DNA of 5,643 nucleotides from a bacterium. GTDB lineage: Bacteria; Patescibacteriota; Minisyncoccia; Minisyncoccales; GCA-002788555. The notes beneath the pieces were generated by a model. It did not search any database. It was not told the origin of the DNA and saw only the letters and a list, made by a program, of their open reading frames with translations. The translations under genes and the position numbers were made by a program. The DNA lies in the NCBI GenBank assembly GCA_021158595.1, contig JAGGUF010000053.1, positions 1 through 5,643 on the forward strand, in the 5' to 3' direction. This document shows positions 1-5,406 of the stretch, one piece after another; position 1 is the first letter of the stretch, and each line of letters begins with the position of its first letter.

Positions 1-1
1 C

Positions 2-37
2 TTTGCAAAAATCTTACGATCGTAGAATTTTTGCAAA
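2..37. repeat. 36-nt imperfect palindrome centred on ACGATCGT
   Basis: The two 18-nt halves are complementary at 16 of 18 positions. The outer arms are TTTGCAAAAAT and ATTTTTGCAAA, the centre is ACGATCGT (16-23), and the two mismatched pairs are 13/26 and 14/25. No gene precedes it inside the window, so it may be the terminator hairpin or the regulatory palindrome of a gene to the left. No clear T-run follows it on the + strand. Its centre is identical to that of the 52-bp palindrome at 1290-1341, although the arms differ. Confidence 0.6.
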
Positions 38-50
38 ACTTCTCTTCTTC

Positions 51-298
51 CCCCAATCCTCCCTTCTTTAGTCCCTCCTCCCTCTGGGAGGGAGAGGATT
101 GAAGGAAGAAGGGAGAGGGAGGATAATTGAGGAGATCTTTCCCAATCCTCTCTCCTCTTGGGAGGGAGGAAAGGAAATCTCTTTTTATCCTTGCCCAAAT
201 ATTTTACATTGTTATAACTCCTCTTGGGAGAGAGGAAAGGAGCCCTACCCAATCCTCCTCCTCCCTTCGGGAGGGGGAGGATATAGGTGGGGGAGGGG
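51..298. repeat. Cluster of four GC-rich hairpin repeat units
   Basis: This fills most of the gene-free stretch 1-326. Four related units lie at about 51-121, 141-174, 217-242 and 248-298. Each has a pyrimidine-rich arm of the form TCCTCC..CTCCC, a loop of 3-4 nt and a purine-rich arm of the form GGGAGGG..GGAGGA. The first unit also has a perfect outer pair, CCCTTCTT at 61-68 with AAGAAGGG at 106-113. The last unit is the best preserved. It closes on a C(TTCG)G loop, a known extra-stable RNA tetraloop, and ends in the family tail ATATAGGTGGGGGAGGGG. Units two and three are shortened and share CTCCTCTTGGGAG. Open frames across this block read as proline-, glycine-, tryptophan- and glutamate-rich low-complexity peptides and are not considered genes. 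Confidence 0.85.
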
Positions 299-326
299 AA
301 AGTAAATTTTTTTAATATCTTCTAAA

Positions 327-950
327 ATGAAAAAAAGAAATATCTTTGAAAATCTTTATAAACAACTAAAGCAAAAATATGGCTCTCCTAAGGGGCAGTG
401 GAAACTCTGGTGCAAAAGACCAAAGACAGAAAAAGAGAGAGAAGAGGTAATTATTGAGGCCATTTTGACCCAAAGAGCAAATTGGAAAAATGTGGAATTG
501 GCTTTTGAGAATCTAAAGAAAGCGAGAGTGGATAGTTTAAAGGATATTTATGAGAAGGGAGAGGAAAGAGTGGCTCCTTTAATTAAAGCCTCAGGTTTTT
601 ATAAGGCAAAGGCCAGTTATTTGTTTCATTTGAGTGAATTTATTTTAAAAAACTATGGAAGTCTGAAAGAGATGAGAAAAGAGAAATTGGAGGTGTTAAG
701 AGAAAAATTGTTGAAATTAAAAGGCATAGGATATGAGACAGCAGACTCTATCTTGCTTTATGCCTTAGAGAAGCCTATTTTTGTTATTGATGAATATACC
801 CGGCGACTGGTAAAAAGATATAATTTGAGCAAAGATCTCTCCTATCATTTTTTGCAGGAATTATTTGAGAAAAATCTGAAAAGAGATTTTAGATTATATC
901 AAGATTTTCATGCTCTAATTGTCATTGAGGGAAAGAACAGAAACCTTTAA
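327..950 (+). CDS. Endonuclease III-like HhH-GPD DNA glycosylase without Fe-S cluster
   Basis: A 207-residue protein of the HhH-GPD DNA glycosylase superfamily, expected to excise damaged bases in base-excision repair in the cytoplasm. Residues 46-53 (ILTQRANW) match the conserved ILTQ-x-x-W element of endonuclease III-related proteins. The helix-hairpin-helix is LKGIGYETAD (131-140), and the catalytic aspartate is D155 in VIDEYTRRL (153-161). Where E. coli Nth has its lyase lysine (GVGRKTA), this protein has E137. A purely glycosylase activity, as in the MagIII/AlkA type, is therefore more likely than bifunctional AP lyase activity. The protein stops at FHALIVIEGKNRNL, about where the four-cysteine Fe-S loop would begin, and its only cysteine is C29. 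MagIII also lacks the cluster, so this may be natural rather than a truncation. No Shine-Dalgarno sequence precedes the ATG. A weak TAATAT lies at 313-318. The gene is followed by a repeat array and has no co-directional partner. The family call is firm; the substrate is unknown. Confidence 0.88.
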   Translation: MKKRNIFENLYKQLKQKYGSPKGQWKLWCKRPKTEKEREEVIIEAILTQRANWKNVELAFENLKKARVDSLKDIYEKGEERVAPLIKASGFYKAKASYLFHLSEFILKNYGSLKEMRKEKLEVLREKLLKLKGIGYETADSILLYALEKPIFVIDEYTRRLVKRYNLSKDLSYHFLQELFEKNLKRDFRLYQDFHALIVIEGKNRNL

Positions 951-990
951 TCTACTATCTAACCAATCCAGTAAGGAGATAAAAAATAGA

Positions 991-1201
991 TCCTCCTCCA
1001 CTTTATCCTCCCCCTCCCAAGGGGAGGGGGAGGAGATTGAGGAGAGCTCCTCCCCCACCTTAATCTTCCCCCTCCCAGGGGGAGGAGATTGAGGGGGGAG
1101 GTAATCCCCTCCTTCTTCTAAGGAGGAGAATAACTGAGGGGCTCCTCTCCAAATCCTCCCCCTCCCTCTGGGAGGGGGAGGATATAGGTGGGGGAGGGAG
1201 A
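991..1201. repeat. Tandem array of four GC-rich hairpin repeat units
   Basis: Four units run head to tail at about 991-1047, 1048-1105, 1106-1143 and 1144-1201, with a period near 58 bp; the third is shortened. Units one and four have perfect 13-bp stems (1006-1018 with 1022-1034, and 1154-1166 with 1170-1182) around 3-nt loops. The fourth ends in the tail GGATATAGGTGGGGGAGGG, also present in the unit just upstream of the endonuclease gene. The junction of units two and three contains GGAGGTAATCCC (1097-1108), which recurs at 2081-2092, so the family has movable sub-blocks. The array starts 40 nt after the endonuclease stop codon and could serve as transcript 3'-end structure. A minus-strand frame across it (915-1214) is low-complexity and is not called a gene. 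Confidence 0.88.
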
Positions 1202-1289
1202 TAATAACAATCAAACCCTTACCAAATTGGTTAACAATTACAATTTAGGAAATGGAGGTCAGAGGTGGAAGAGAGAAAAGTTTCACCCT

Positions 1290-1341
1290 CCCTCCCCTTG
1301 TCCCTTTTTGGACGATCGTCCAAAAAGGGACAAGGGGAGGG
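1290..1341. terminator. 52-bp perfect palindrome, possible terminator
   Basis: Arms of 24 nt at 1290-1313 and 1318-1341 are exactly complementary and are separated by GATC, which is itself a palindrome, so all 52 bp are symmetric. The centre is GGACGATCGTCC, flanked by T5 and A5 runs and then by GGGACAAGGGGAGGG on the right side. TTTT follows at 1342-1345, giving a terminator-like form for + strand transcripts. It lies 16 bp beyond the stop codon of the minus-strand HD gene and between two convergent genes, where a bidirectional terminator is expected. On the minus strand the trailing sequence (AGGGTGAAACTTTT) is a poorer T-run. The perfect symmetry is more than a terminator needs, so a protein-binding or mobile palindrome is an alternative. 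Confidence 0.55.
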
Positions 1342-1356
1342 TTTTATGGTTCGGGC

Positions 1357-1920
1357 TTAGTGATAGCAGATGCCTTGAGTCTCTTCTCTTGTGAACAATT
1401 TTAGCCATCTTTCAAACTTCTTGACCTTGTCCCTTCCTATTTTAGAGAGTTCTTTCTTGATTTCAGAGATAGATTTTTCTTTTGGAGATGATTTTGAGAA
1501 AAACTTATCAGCAAAACAAATAATTTTTTCTTCCAGACTAATGGGAACCATATCTCTTTTGGGAAGGGGAAGTTTTTTTCTTTCTATTTCCTCTTTGGTA
1601 ATCCCTACTCCAATATGTCTCTCACAGACCAGAGCATGTTTAGGAAGCCCTTCCTTTTCTAAAATTTCTCTTCCCAAATATCCATGGCAAATATAAGGCT
1701 TATTACCATAGCATCCAAGGGAAGGAGCATAGGTCTTAAATATCCCAATATCGTGAAGCATAGCCGCCTCTTTGATAAATTTTAAATCTATATGAGGATC
1801 TTTAAGTTTTTTTGCGATTTCAAGAGCCTTATTGGCAACCTGAGTAGAATGTCTTATCAAAAGATTGTAGGCTTTTGTGTTTGGATGATAATATTTCTGA
1901 ATAATCTTTAGGGGTTCCAT
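1357..1920 (-). CDS. HD-domain phosphohydrolase (HDIG type)
   Basis: A 187-residue cytoplasmic protein of the HD metal-dependent phosphohydrolase superfamily. Likely metal ligands and active-site residues are H24 (RHSTQVA), H56-D57 in MLHDIGIF (54-61), H79 in YICHGYLG (77-84), H102 in CERHIGVGI (99-107) and D138 in ICFADKFFS (134-142). The full H...HD...H...H...D pattern is present, so the enzyme should be active. The segments PYICHGYLG, KHALVCERH and PLPKRDMVPISLEEKIICFADKF are typical of a conserved single-domain HD family found in Bacteroidetes and candidate phyla. Its substrate, perhaps a nucleotide or phosphate ester, is not known to me. The ATG matches the usual family start MxPLxIIxKYY. 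No Shine-Dalgarno sequence is seen upstream. A TATAAA lies about 30 nt before the start on the minus strand (1955-1950), without a clear -35. The last residues (TREETQGICYH) are lysine-poor and may be a non-conserved tail. The gene is divergent from the AMMECR1-domain gene. Confidence 0.88.
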   Translation of the reverse strand: MEPLKIIQKYYHPNTKAYNLLIRHSTQVANKALEIAKKLKDPHIDLKFIKEAAMLHDIGIFKTYAPSLGCYGNKPYICHGYLGREILEKEGLPKHALVCERHIGVGITKEEIERKKLPLPKRDMVPISLEEKIICFADKFFSKSSPKEKSISEIKKELSKIGRDKVKKFERWLKLFTREETQGICYH

Positions 1921-1970
1921 AGTCTGATTTGGAGTTTTATCAATTGGGGTTTATACTGGGAAGAAAGGAT

Positions 1971-2092
1971 TTCCTCCCCCACCTTAGTCCTCCCCCTTCC
2001 CAAAGGGAAGGGGGAGGATTTAGGGAGGGGATCTCCACCTACTCCTCCCCCTCCCTCTGGGGGCTAAGGTGGGGGAGGAAGGAGGTAATCCC
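1971..2092. repeat. Two GC-rich hairpin repeat units in the divergent gap
   Basis: The first unit (about 1971-2031) has a perfect 14-bp stem, 1988-2001 with 2005-2018, around an AAA loop. Compared with other copies it has an extra T in the left arm (CCTTCCC) and a matching extra A in the right arm (GGGAAGG), a compensatory change. The second unit (about 2042-2092) keeps the left arm but has a shortened right arm (GGGGGCTAAGGTGGGGGAGGA). It ends in GGAGGTAATCCC, also present at 1097-1108. The block lies between the divergent HD and AMMECR1-domain genes, where it may insulate the two promoters. Confidence 0.85.
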
Positions 2093-2106
2093 TTCCCTCT
2101 CGAATT

Positions 2107-2128
2107 GGTTATAATAACACTTATAACC
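2107..2128. promoter_or_regulatory. Dyad GGTTATAA-n6-TTATAACC with embedded TATAAT
   Basis: A perfect 8-bp inverted repeat with a 6-nt spacer (TAACAC) ends 16 nt before the AMMECR1-domain start codon. It contains TATAAT (2110-2115), a perfect -10 hexamer, which would place transcription start near 2122 with a leader of roughly 20 nt. The position 17 bp upstream falls in the repeat tail and has no recognisable -35. It can be read as a -10 region, as an operator overlapping it, or as chance AT-rich symmetry. Confidence 0.4.
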
Positions 2129-2144
2129 TTATTTCTCAATTTTT

Positions 2145-2654
2145 ATGACTCTTCCTCAATTGGCAAAACTTGCTCTTGAGACCTATATTAAGGAAGGAAA
2201 AATGATTTTACCCCCTCCTGGACTACCAGAAAGATTTTTGCAAGAGAAAAGAGGAACCTTTGTTACCCTTGAAAGGAAGGGGCAGTTGCGAGGCTGTATT
2301 GGCACCTATCTTCCTACAAAAGAGAATATCGCCTTGGAGGTAATTTCAAATGCCATTGCTGCCGGAACTAAAGACTGGCGATTTGGACCTGTAAAAGAAG
2401 AGGAACTTCCCTTTCTCTCTTATACTGTTTATATTTTACAAAAGCCAGAAAGGGTTTTTTCTTTAAAAGAACTTGATCCAAAAAGATACGGGATTATTGT
2501 AAAAAGTGGTTTTAAAACTGGCCTTTTATTGCCAGAACTTGAGGGAGTAGATACAATTGAAAAGCAGATTGCTATTGCTTGTCAGAAGGCAGGTATAGAT
2601 CCTGCTTTAGAGGAAATAGAAATTTGGAAATTTAAAGTAGAGAAGTTTCAATAA
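2145..2654 (+). CDS. amrA: AmmeMemoRadiSam system protein A (AMMECR1 domain)
   Basis: A 169-residue protein that is almost entirely one AMMECR1 domain, the usual length for free-standing bacterial and archaeal members. The family signature LRGCIGT is at 48-54, with C51 in the place of the conserved cysteine. Other matching elements are RGTFVTLE (36-43), AIAAGTKDWRF (70-80), LSYTVYIL (91-98), YGIIVKSGFKTGLLLPELEGVDT (115-137) and the WKF motif near the end (161-163). The domain is conserved from archaea to humans, but its biochemical role is unsettled. In many genomes it is encoded beside or fused with a Memo-like protein (B) and a radical SAM protein (C). Neither partner is in this window, so this copy is an orphan here. 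The start codon follows an AT-rich stretch with the TATAAT dyad and no Shine-Dalgarno sequence. A repeat unit follows the stop codon. The family is certain; the function is not. Confidence 0.93.
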   Translation: MTLPQLAKLALETYIKEGKMILPPPGLPERFLQEKRGTFVTLERKGQLRGCIGTYLPTKENIALEVISNAIAAGTKDWRFGPVKEEELPFLSYTVYILQKPERVFSLKELDPKRYGIIVKSGFKTGLLLPELEGVDTIEKQIAIACQKAGIDPALEEIEIWKFKVEKFQ

Positions 2655-2707
2655 TTATTATCCCTGTCCACCTTGCTTTCCTCGCTTTTCCCAACTCTCC
2701 TCTTTTT

Positions 2708-2751
2708 CCCAATCCTCCCCCTCCCTCTGGGAGGGGAGGATTAAGGAGGGG
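2708..2751. repeat. Single GC-rich hairpin repeat unit upstream of priA
   Basis: A pyrimidine arm (2713-2725) and a purine arm (2729-2740) surround a TCT loop. The purine arm has one G fewer than the best copies. The tail is ATTAAGGAGGGG, whose AAGGAGG resembles a Shine-Dalgarno sequence but ends about 26 nt before the priA ATG, too far for normal use. The unit sits between the AMMECR1-domain stop codon and priA and may end the upstream transcript. Confidence 0.8.
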
Positions 2752-2774
2752 TAGGTCAGAAGAAAATAAATCTT

Positions 2775-4685
2775 ATGTACATTGTTGATGTTATTCCTCT
2801 AAAAAGGATCCCACTTCCTTCTCCTCAGGTCTTGAGTTATTTTACCTCCCATTTATTGGAGCAGGGCTCTTTGGTTTTGGTTTCCTTAAGGAAAAAAAAG
2901 GTGCCAGCAATTGTTCTTTCTAAAAGTAAGGTAAGTGCTAAAAAGATAGAGATAAAAAGAGCAGAATATCAATTAAAGCCGATCTTAAAGGTAATTCAAA
3001 AAAAGCCGGTCCTTCCCTTGTATGAAATTGAGTTAGCAGAATGGATTTCAAACTCTTATTGGTCTCCCTTGGCAAAGGTCTTTTCACTTTTTTTTCCAAA
3101 TCCTCTTTTTAAAAAAATAATAAACAATTCTTTAGATCGATATCAGGAAAGACCCTTAAAGAAACAAAAAGATAAAATTTCTAAGAAACTGATTATCTGC
3201 CAATCAGAGTTTTTGCCTGAAGAAGAGATTAAGAGAAAACTCCAAGAAAAAAGACAGGTTCTTTTTTTAATACCTGAAGAGAGCAAAAAGGAATTCTGGA
3301 TGAAAAGAATTTATCAAATCACTCCGGAGACCTGTTTCTTTTCCAATAGTTTACCTTCAAGAAAATACCTGGAAGGTTTTGAGAAAATTAAAAATGGTCA
3401 AATAAAAGTAATTGTGGGAACCAGATCTGCTCTTTTTGCTCCCTTTAAAGATCTTGGTCTTATCATCTTATTGGAAGAGGAGAATAAAAATTACAAACAG
3501 GATCGGGAGCCAAGATATAATGCCAAACAGGTTTCTGAAAAACTGGCAGAGTTTTGGCAGGCGGATCTTGTTTTTCTTTCTTCTTTCCCTTCAGTAGAGT
3601 CTTACTGGTTAGCAAAAAATAAAAGATATAACCTAATTAACAAAAAAGTAGATTTTCATCCTTCAGAATCTATAGGAATAGATATGAGAAAAATAAAGCC
3701 CTGGCGACTCATTTCTCCTTCATTAATTAAAGAGATTAAAAAAACACTTTCAGAGAGGGCTAAAATTATTTTATTCTTAAACAGAAAGGGAAGTGGCACT
3801 TCTGTTTTGTGCCAAGATTGTGGATGGGTCAAAAAGTGCGCTTATTGTGAGATGCCAATGACATATCACTTCAAAGAAAGAAAAATGATCTGTCATCACT
3901 GTGGATATAAAGCGGAGATACCAGAGCAATGTGAGAAATGTAAAAGTTGGAGATTGATTAGTTTGGGAATAGGAATAGAAAAGGCAGAGAGGGAATTGAG
4001 AAGGGAATTACCAGAAGTTAAGATTTTAAGATTAGACAAAGAGATAGCCTCTAAGGTTTCAGAGCAAAAGAAGATCCTAAAGGAGTTTTCTGAAAGTGGT
4101 GATATCTTAATTACAACCTCAATCTTGTTTCAGTATTTACCCTTTCCTTATCATTTACCTTCTGTTGGTTTGGCAGGACTTATCTCTATTGACTCTTTAC
4201 TCTCTTTGCCTGATTTTAGAGCGGAAGAGGAGGGCGCAAGGATAATTCAGAAATTGCTTTCCCTTCATCCTAAAAGATTTGTTTTTCAGACCTTTTTTCC
4301 TCATTCAAAATCATTTTTATACCTTACAAAGGGATATGATTCCTTTTTTCAAGAGGTATTAAGAGAAAGAGAAGCGTTTTTTTATCCTCCCTTTTCTAAA
4401 CTAATAAAACTGACCTTTTCTCATAAGGATCAAGAAAAAGCAGAGAATGAGGCTCGTCTTTTAAAGGAGAAACTTCTATTATCCAAATCTCAAGGTTTTA
4501 TGGCTCAACCTAAGGTTTCCCTCTTAGGTCCTGCTCCAGGATTTGTTCCTAAATTTAAAGGAAAATATGTGTGGAATATACTTATAAAATTACCTGTTGA
4601 TAACTATAGGTCTTTAATAAGAGTCTTATTAACTGAAGTTCCACCTAACTGGAAGGTAGATATTGATCCTGTAAGTATCCTGTAA
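2775..4685 (+). CDS. priA: PriA-like primosomal protein N' lacking ATPase motifs
   Basis: A 636-residue homologue of PriA, the replication-restart protein that binds stalled forks and starts primosome assembly; E. coli PriA has 732 residues. The N-terminal 3'-end binding domain (about 1-65, YIVDVIPLKRIPLPSPQ) and winged helix (about 75-115) are recognisable. The zinc-binding region is complete, with four CxxC pairs: C346/C349, C355/C358, C373/C376 and C386/C389. The C-terminal domain keeps YPPF (537-540) and LLGPAPGFVPKFKGKY (583-598). The helicase motors are degenerate. At the usual Walker A site, LIICQSEFLPEEE (139-151) has no GxGKT. The DEEH box of PriA is LEEE (233-236), inside the otherwise preserved VGTRSALFAPF...NYKQ context. 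The TQMxAKGHDFP region is replaced by TTSILFQYLPFPYH (447-460). After DSLLSLPDFRAEE (473-485) there is no QVAGRAGR. It is therefore probably not a helicase. The frame is intact over its whole length and every other part is conserved, so it is not a pseudogene. No Shine-Dalgarno sequence lies close to the ATG. It is transcribed alone, with a repeat unit on each side. Confidence 0.92.
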   Translation: MYIVDVIPLKRIPLPSPQVLSYFTSHLLEQGSLVLVSLRKKKVPAIVLSKSKVSAKKIEIKRAEYQLKPILKVIQKKPVLPLYEIELAEWISNSYWSPLAKVFSLFFPNPLFKKIINNSLDRYQERPLKKQKDKISKKLIICQSEFLPEEEIKRKLQEKRQVLFLIPEESKKEFWMKRIYQITPETCFFSNSLPSRKYLEGFEKIKNGQIKVIVGTRSALFAPFKDLGLIILLEEENKNYKQDREPRYNAKQVSEKLAEFWQADLVFLSSFPSVESYWLAKNKRYNLINKKVDFHPSESIGIDMRKIKPWRLISPSLIKEIKKTLSERAKIILFLNRKGSGTSVLCQDCGWVKKCAYCEMPMTYHFKERKMICHHCGYKAEIPEQCEKCKSWRLISLGIGIEKAERELRRELPEVKILRLDKEIASKVSEQKKILKEFSESGDILITTSILFQYLPFPYHLPSVGLAGLISIDSLLSLPDFRAEEEGARIIQKLLSLHPKRFVFQTFFPHSKSFLYLTKGYDSFFQEVLREREAFFYPPFSKLIKLTFSHKDQEKAENEARLLKEKLLLSKSQGFMAQPKVSLLGPAPGFVPKFKGKYVWNILIKLPVDNYRSLIRVLLTEVPPNWKVDIDPVSIL

Positions 4686-4692
4686 TGCTGAT

Positions 4693-4836
4693 TCCTCCCC
4701 CACCTCTTTCCTCCACCTCCCTTCTTTCACCACTGAAGTAAGAAGTAAGAAGTAAGAAGTAAGGAACTCCCCCACCTATATCCTCCCCCTCCCAGAGGGA
4801 GGGGGAGGATTTAGGTGGGGGAGGGATACACTCCAC
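4693..4836. repeat. Composite repeat, left copy (144 bp)
   Basis: This is the left member of a direct-repeat pair with 5407-5536. It begins eight bases after the priA stop codon. In order it has a pyrimidine lead (TCCTCCCCCACCTC...), the segment CTTCTTTCACCACTGAA (4721-4737), four GAAGTAA heptamers (4735-4762) and a long hairpin. The hairpin has arms of 27 nt (4767-4793 and 4797-4823) with one mismatch and an AGA loop. It ends with GAGGGATACACTCCAC. Beyond it, ACTGAA and TTCAGT (4838-4854 area) form only a weak remnant of the outer inverted repeat that is intact in the right copy. It could act as the priA terminator. Confidence 0.88.
4735..4762 (+). repeat. Four tandem GAAGTAA heptamers
   Basis: GAAGTAA is repeated four times without error, followed by GGAACT. 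The equivalent place in the right copy (5449-5462) has two units, which accounts for the whole 14-bp length difference between the two composite repeats. This is a variable-number tandem repeat of the kind that changes by slipped replication. Confidence 0.9.
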
Positions 4837-4925
4837 ACTGAAAATAAATTCAGTCTTACCGCCCTAACTTATTTTGAAGATGCTAAAAAAGCGAGTAGGG
4901 TGAAAAGTAAATCTACCTTAAGTGA

Positions 4926-4954
4926 TTGAAAATCATATTAATTTATGAAATAAT
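4926..4954 (+). promoter_or_regulatory. Candidate sigma-70-type promoter of the DUF6922-like gene
   Basis: TTGAAA (4926-4931) and AATAAT (4949-4954) are separated by exactly 17 nt and match the -35 and -10 consensus at five of six positions each. The start of transcription would fall near 4961, leaving a leader of about 20 nt with no Shine-Dalgarno sequence before the ATG at 4981. The stretch is very AT-rich, so a chance match is possible. Confidence 0.45.
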
Positions 4955-4980
4955 AAAAAATAACTTAAATCTATCTACAT

Positions 4981-5367
4981 ATGCCTTTACCAAAATTTCT
5001 AAAGCCATTTTTACCATCTTATGATATTTCTAAAATGGATTTAAGGAACCCTTACGATAAAAAGCTGATTATCGAGGCAGTTTTAAATCAGGGAACAATG
5101 AAAGAGATAAAATGGCTTTTCAAAACCTATAGTTTCAGGGAAATTAAAAATGTTTTGAAAAATCCAAGAAGAGGCTGCTGGGATGCTAAAGTGCTTAATT
5201 TTTGGACAAAATTTTTTGGAATAAAGCTGCATCCAGTAGTTTATGAGATGGCAATTTTGGATTTAAATCCCAGATTAGAAAAATGGAAAAAATGGTTTCG
5301 TTTTATTAAAAAAAGAGCCTCAAAAGAAACCCTTCAAAGGTGGCGAGAATTAGGTCTTATTAAATAA
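4981..5367 (+). CDS. DUF6922-like protein of unknown function
   Basis: A 128-residue soluble, basic protein. Residues about 6-80 resemble the DUF6922 family: FLKPFLPSYDISKMD (6-20) corresponds to the family's opening FxxxYDxxKLD, LIIEAVLNQG (29-38) to LIIExVLxYG, IKWLFKTY (43-50) to the strongly conserved IKWLFKTY core, and VLNFWTKFFGI (71-81) to the NFW motif. A segment of about 45 residues follows with many W, K and R (KWKKWFRFIKKR, 101-112), perhaps a nucleic-acid-contacting tail. DUF6922 genes are, as I recall, sometimes found beside nucleotidyltransferase (AbiEii-like) toxin genes, suggesting an antitoxin role in those cases. No such partner occurs here, and the next 276 bases on the right have no gene. 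The ATG is preceded by a plausible promoter and no Shine-Dalgarno sequence. The gene lies between two composite direct repeats that could recombine and remove it. Family placement is from memory of the motifs; function is unknown. Confidence 0.8.
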   Translation: MPLPKFLKPFLPSYDISKMDLRNPYDKKLIIEAVLNQGTMKEIKWLFKTYSFREIKNVLKNPRRGCWDAKVLNFWTKFFGIKLHPVVYEMAILDLNPRLEKWKKWFRFIKKRASKETLQRWRELGLIK

Positions 5368-5406
5368 GTTGTACTATCCAACCACTTTGGTAATGCTCTA
5401 ATATTC

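Noticed and set aside
99..315. Two overlapping + strand open frames of 62-68 codons
   Set aside because: They run through the GC-rich repeat cluster and encode low-complexity peptides (WEGGKE, GGGGYRWG) repeated because the DNA is repeated; no family resemblance.
991..1201. CRISPR array
   Set aside because: The units are tandem hairpins with no unique spacers between identical repeats, and no cas gene is nearby.
915..1214. Minus-strand frame of 99 codons after the endonuclease gene
   Set aside because: It is the reverse of the tandem repeat array, rich in PPPP and GRG, and overlaps the end of a real gene.
1188..1394. + strand frame of 68 codons
   Set aside because: It crosses a repeat tail and the 52-bp palindrome and has no recognisable domain.
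1391..1696. + strand frame of 101 codons
   Set aside because: It is antisense to the HD phosphohydrolase gene, whose conserved motifs make the minus strand the coding one.
1929..2114. + strand frame of 61 codons in the divergent gap
   Set aside because: It is made of two repeat units; the peptide is the same low-complexity type as in the other repeats.
3412..3597. + strand frame of 61 codons inside priA
   Set aside because: It lies out of frame within the well-conserved PriA coding region.
2775..4685. priA as a pseudogene
   Set aside because: The frame is open over 636 codons, with intact zinc ligands, N-terminal and C-terminal domains; only the ATPase motifs are lost, which is selective rather than random decay.
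4645..4836. Minus-strand frame of 63 codons at the priA 3' end
   Set aside because: It covers the left composite repeat and overlaps priA; the sequence is repeat-derived.
327..5367. Alternative genetic code with TGA as glycine or tryptophan
   Set aside because: All five genes are complete without any in-frame TGA and end in TAA, so the window gives no support for recoding.
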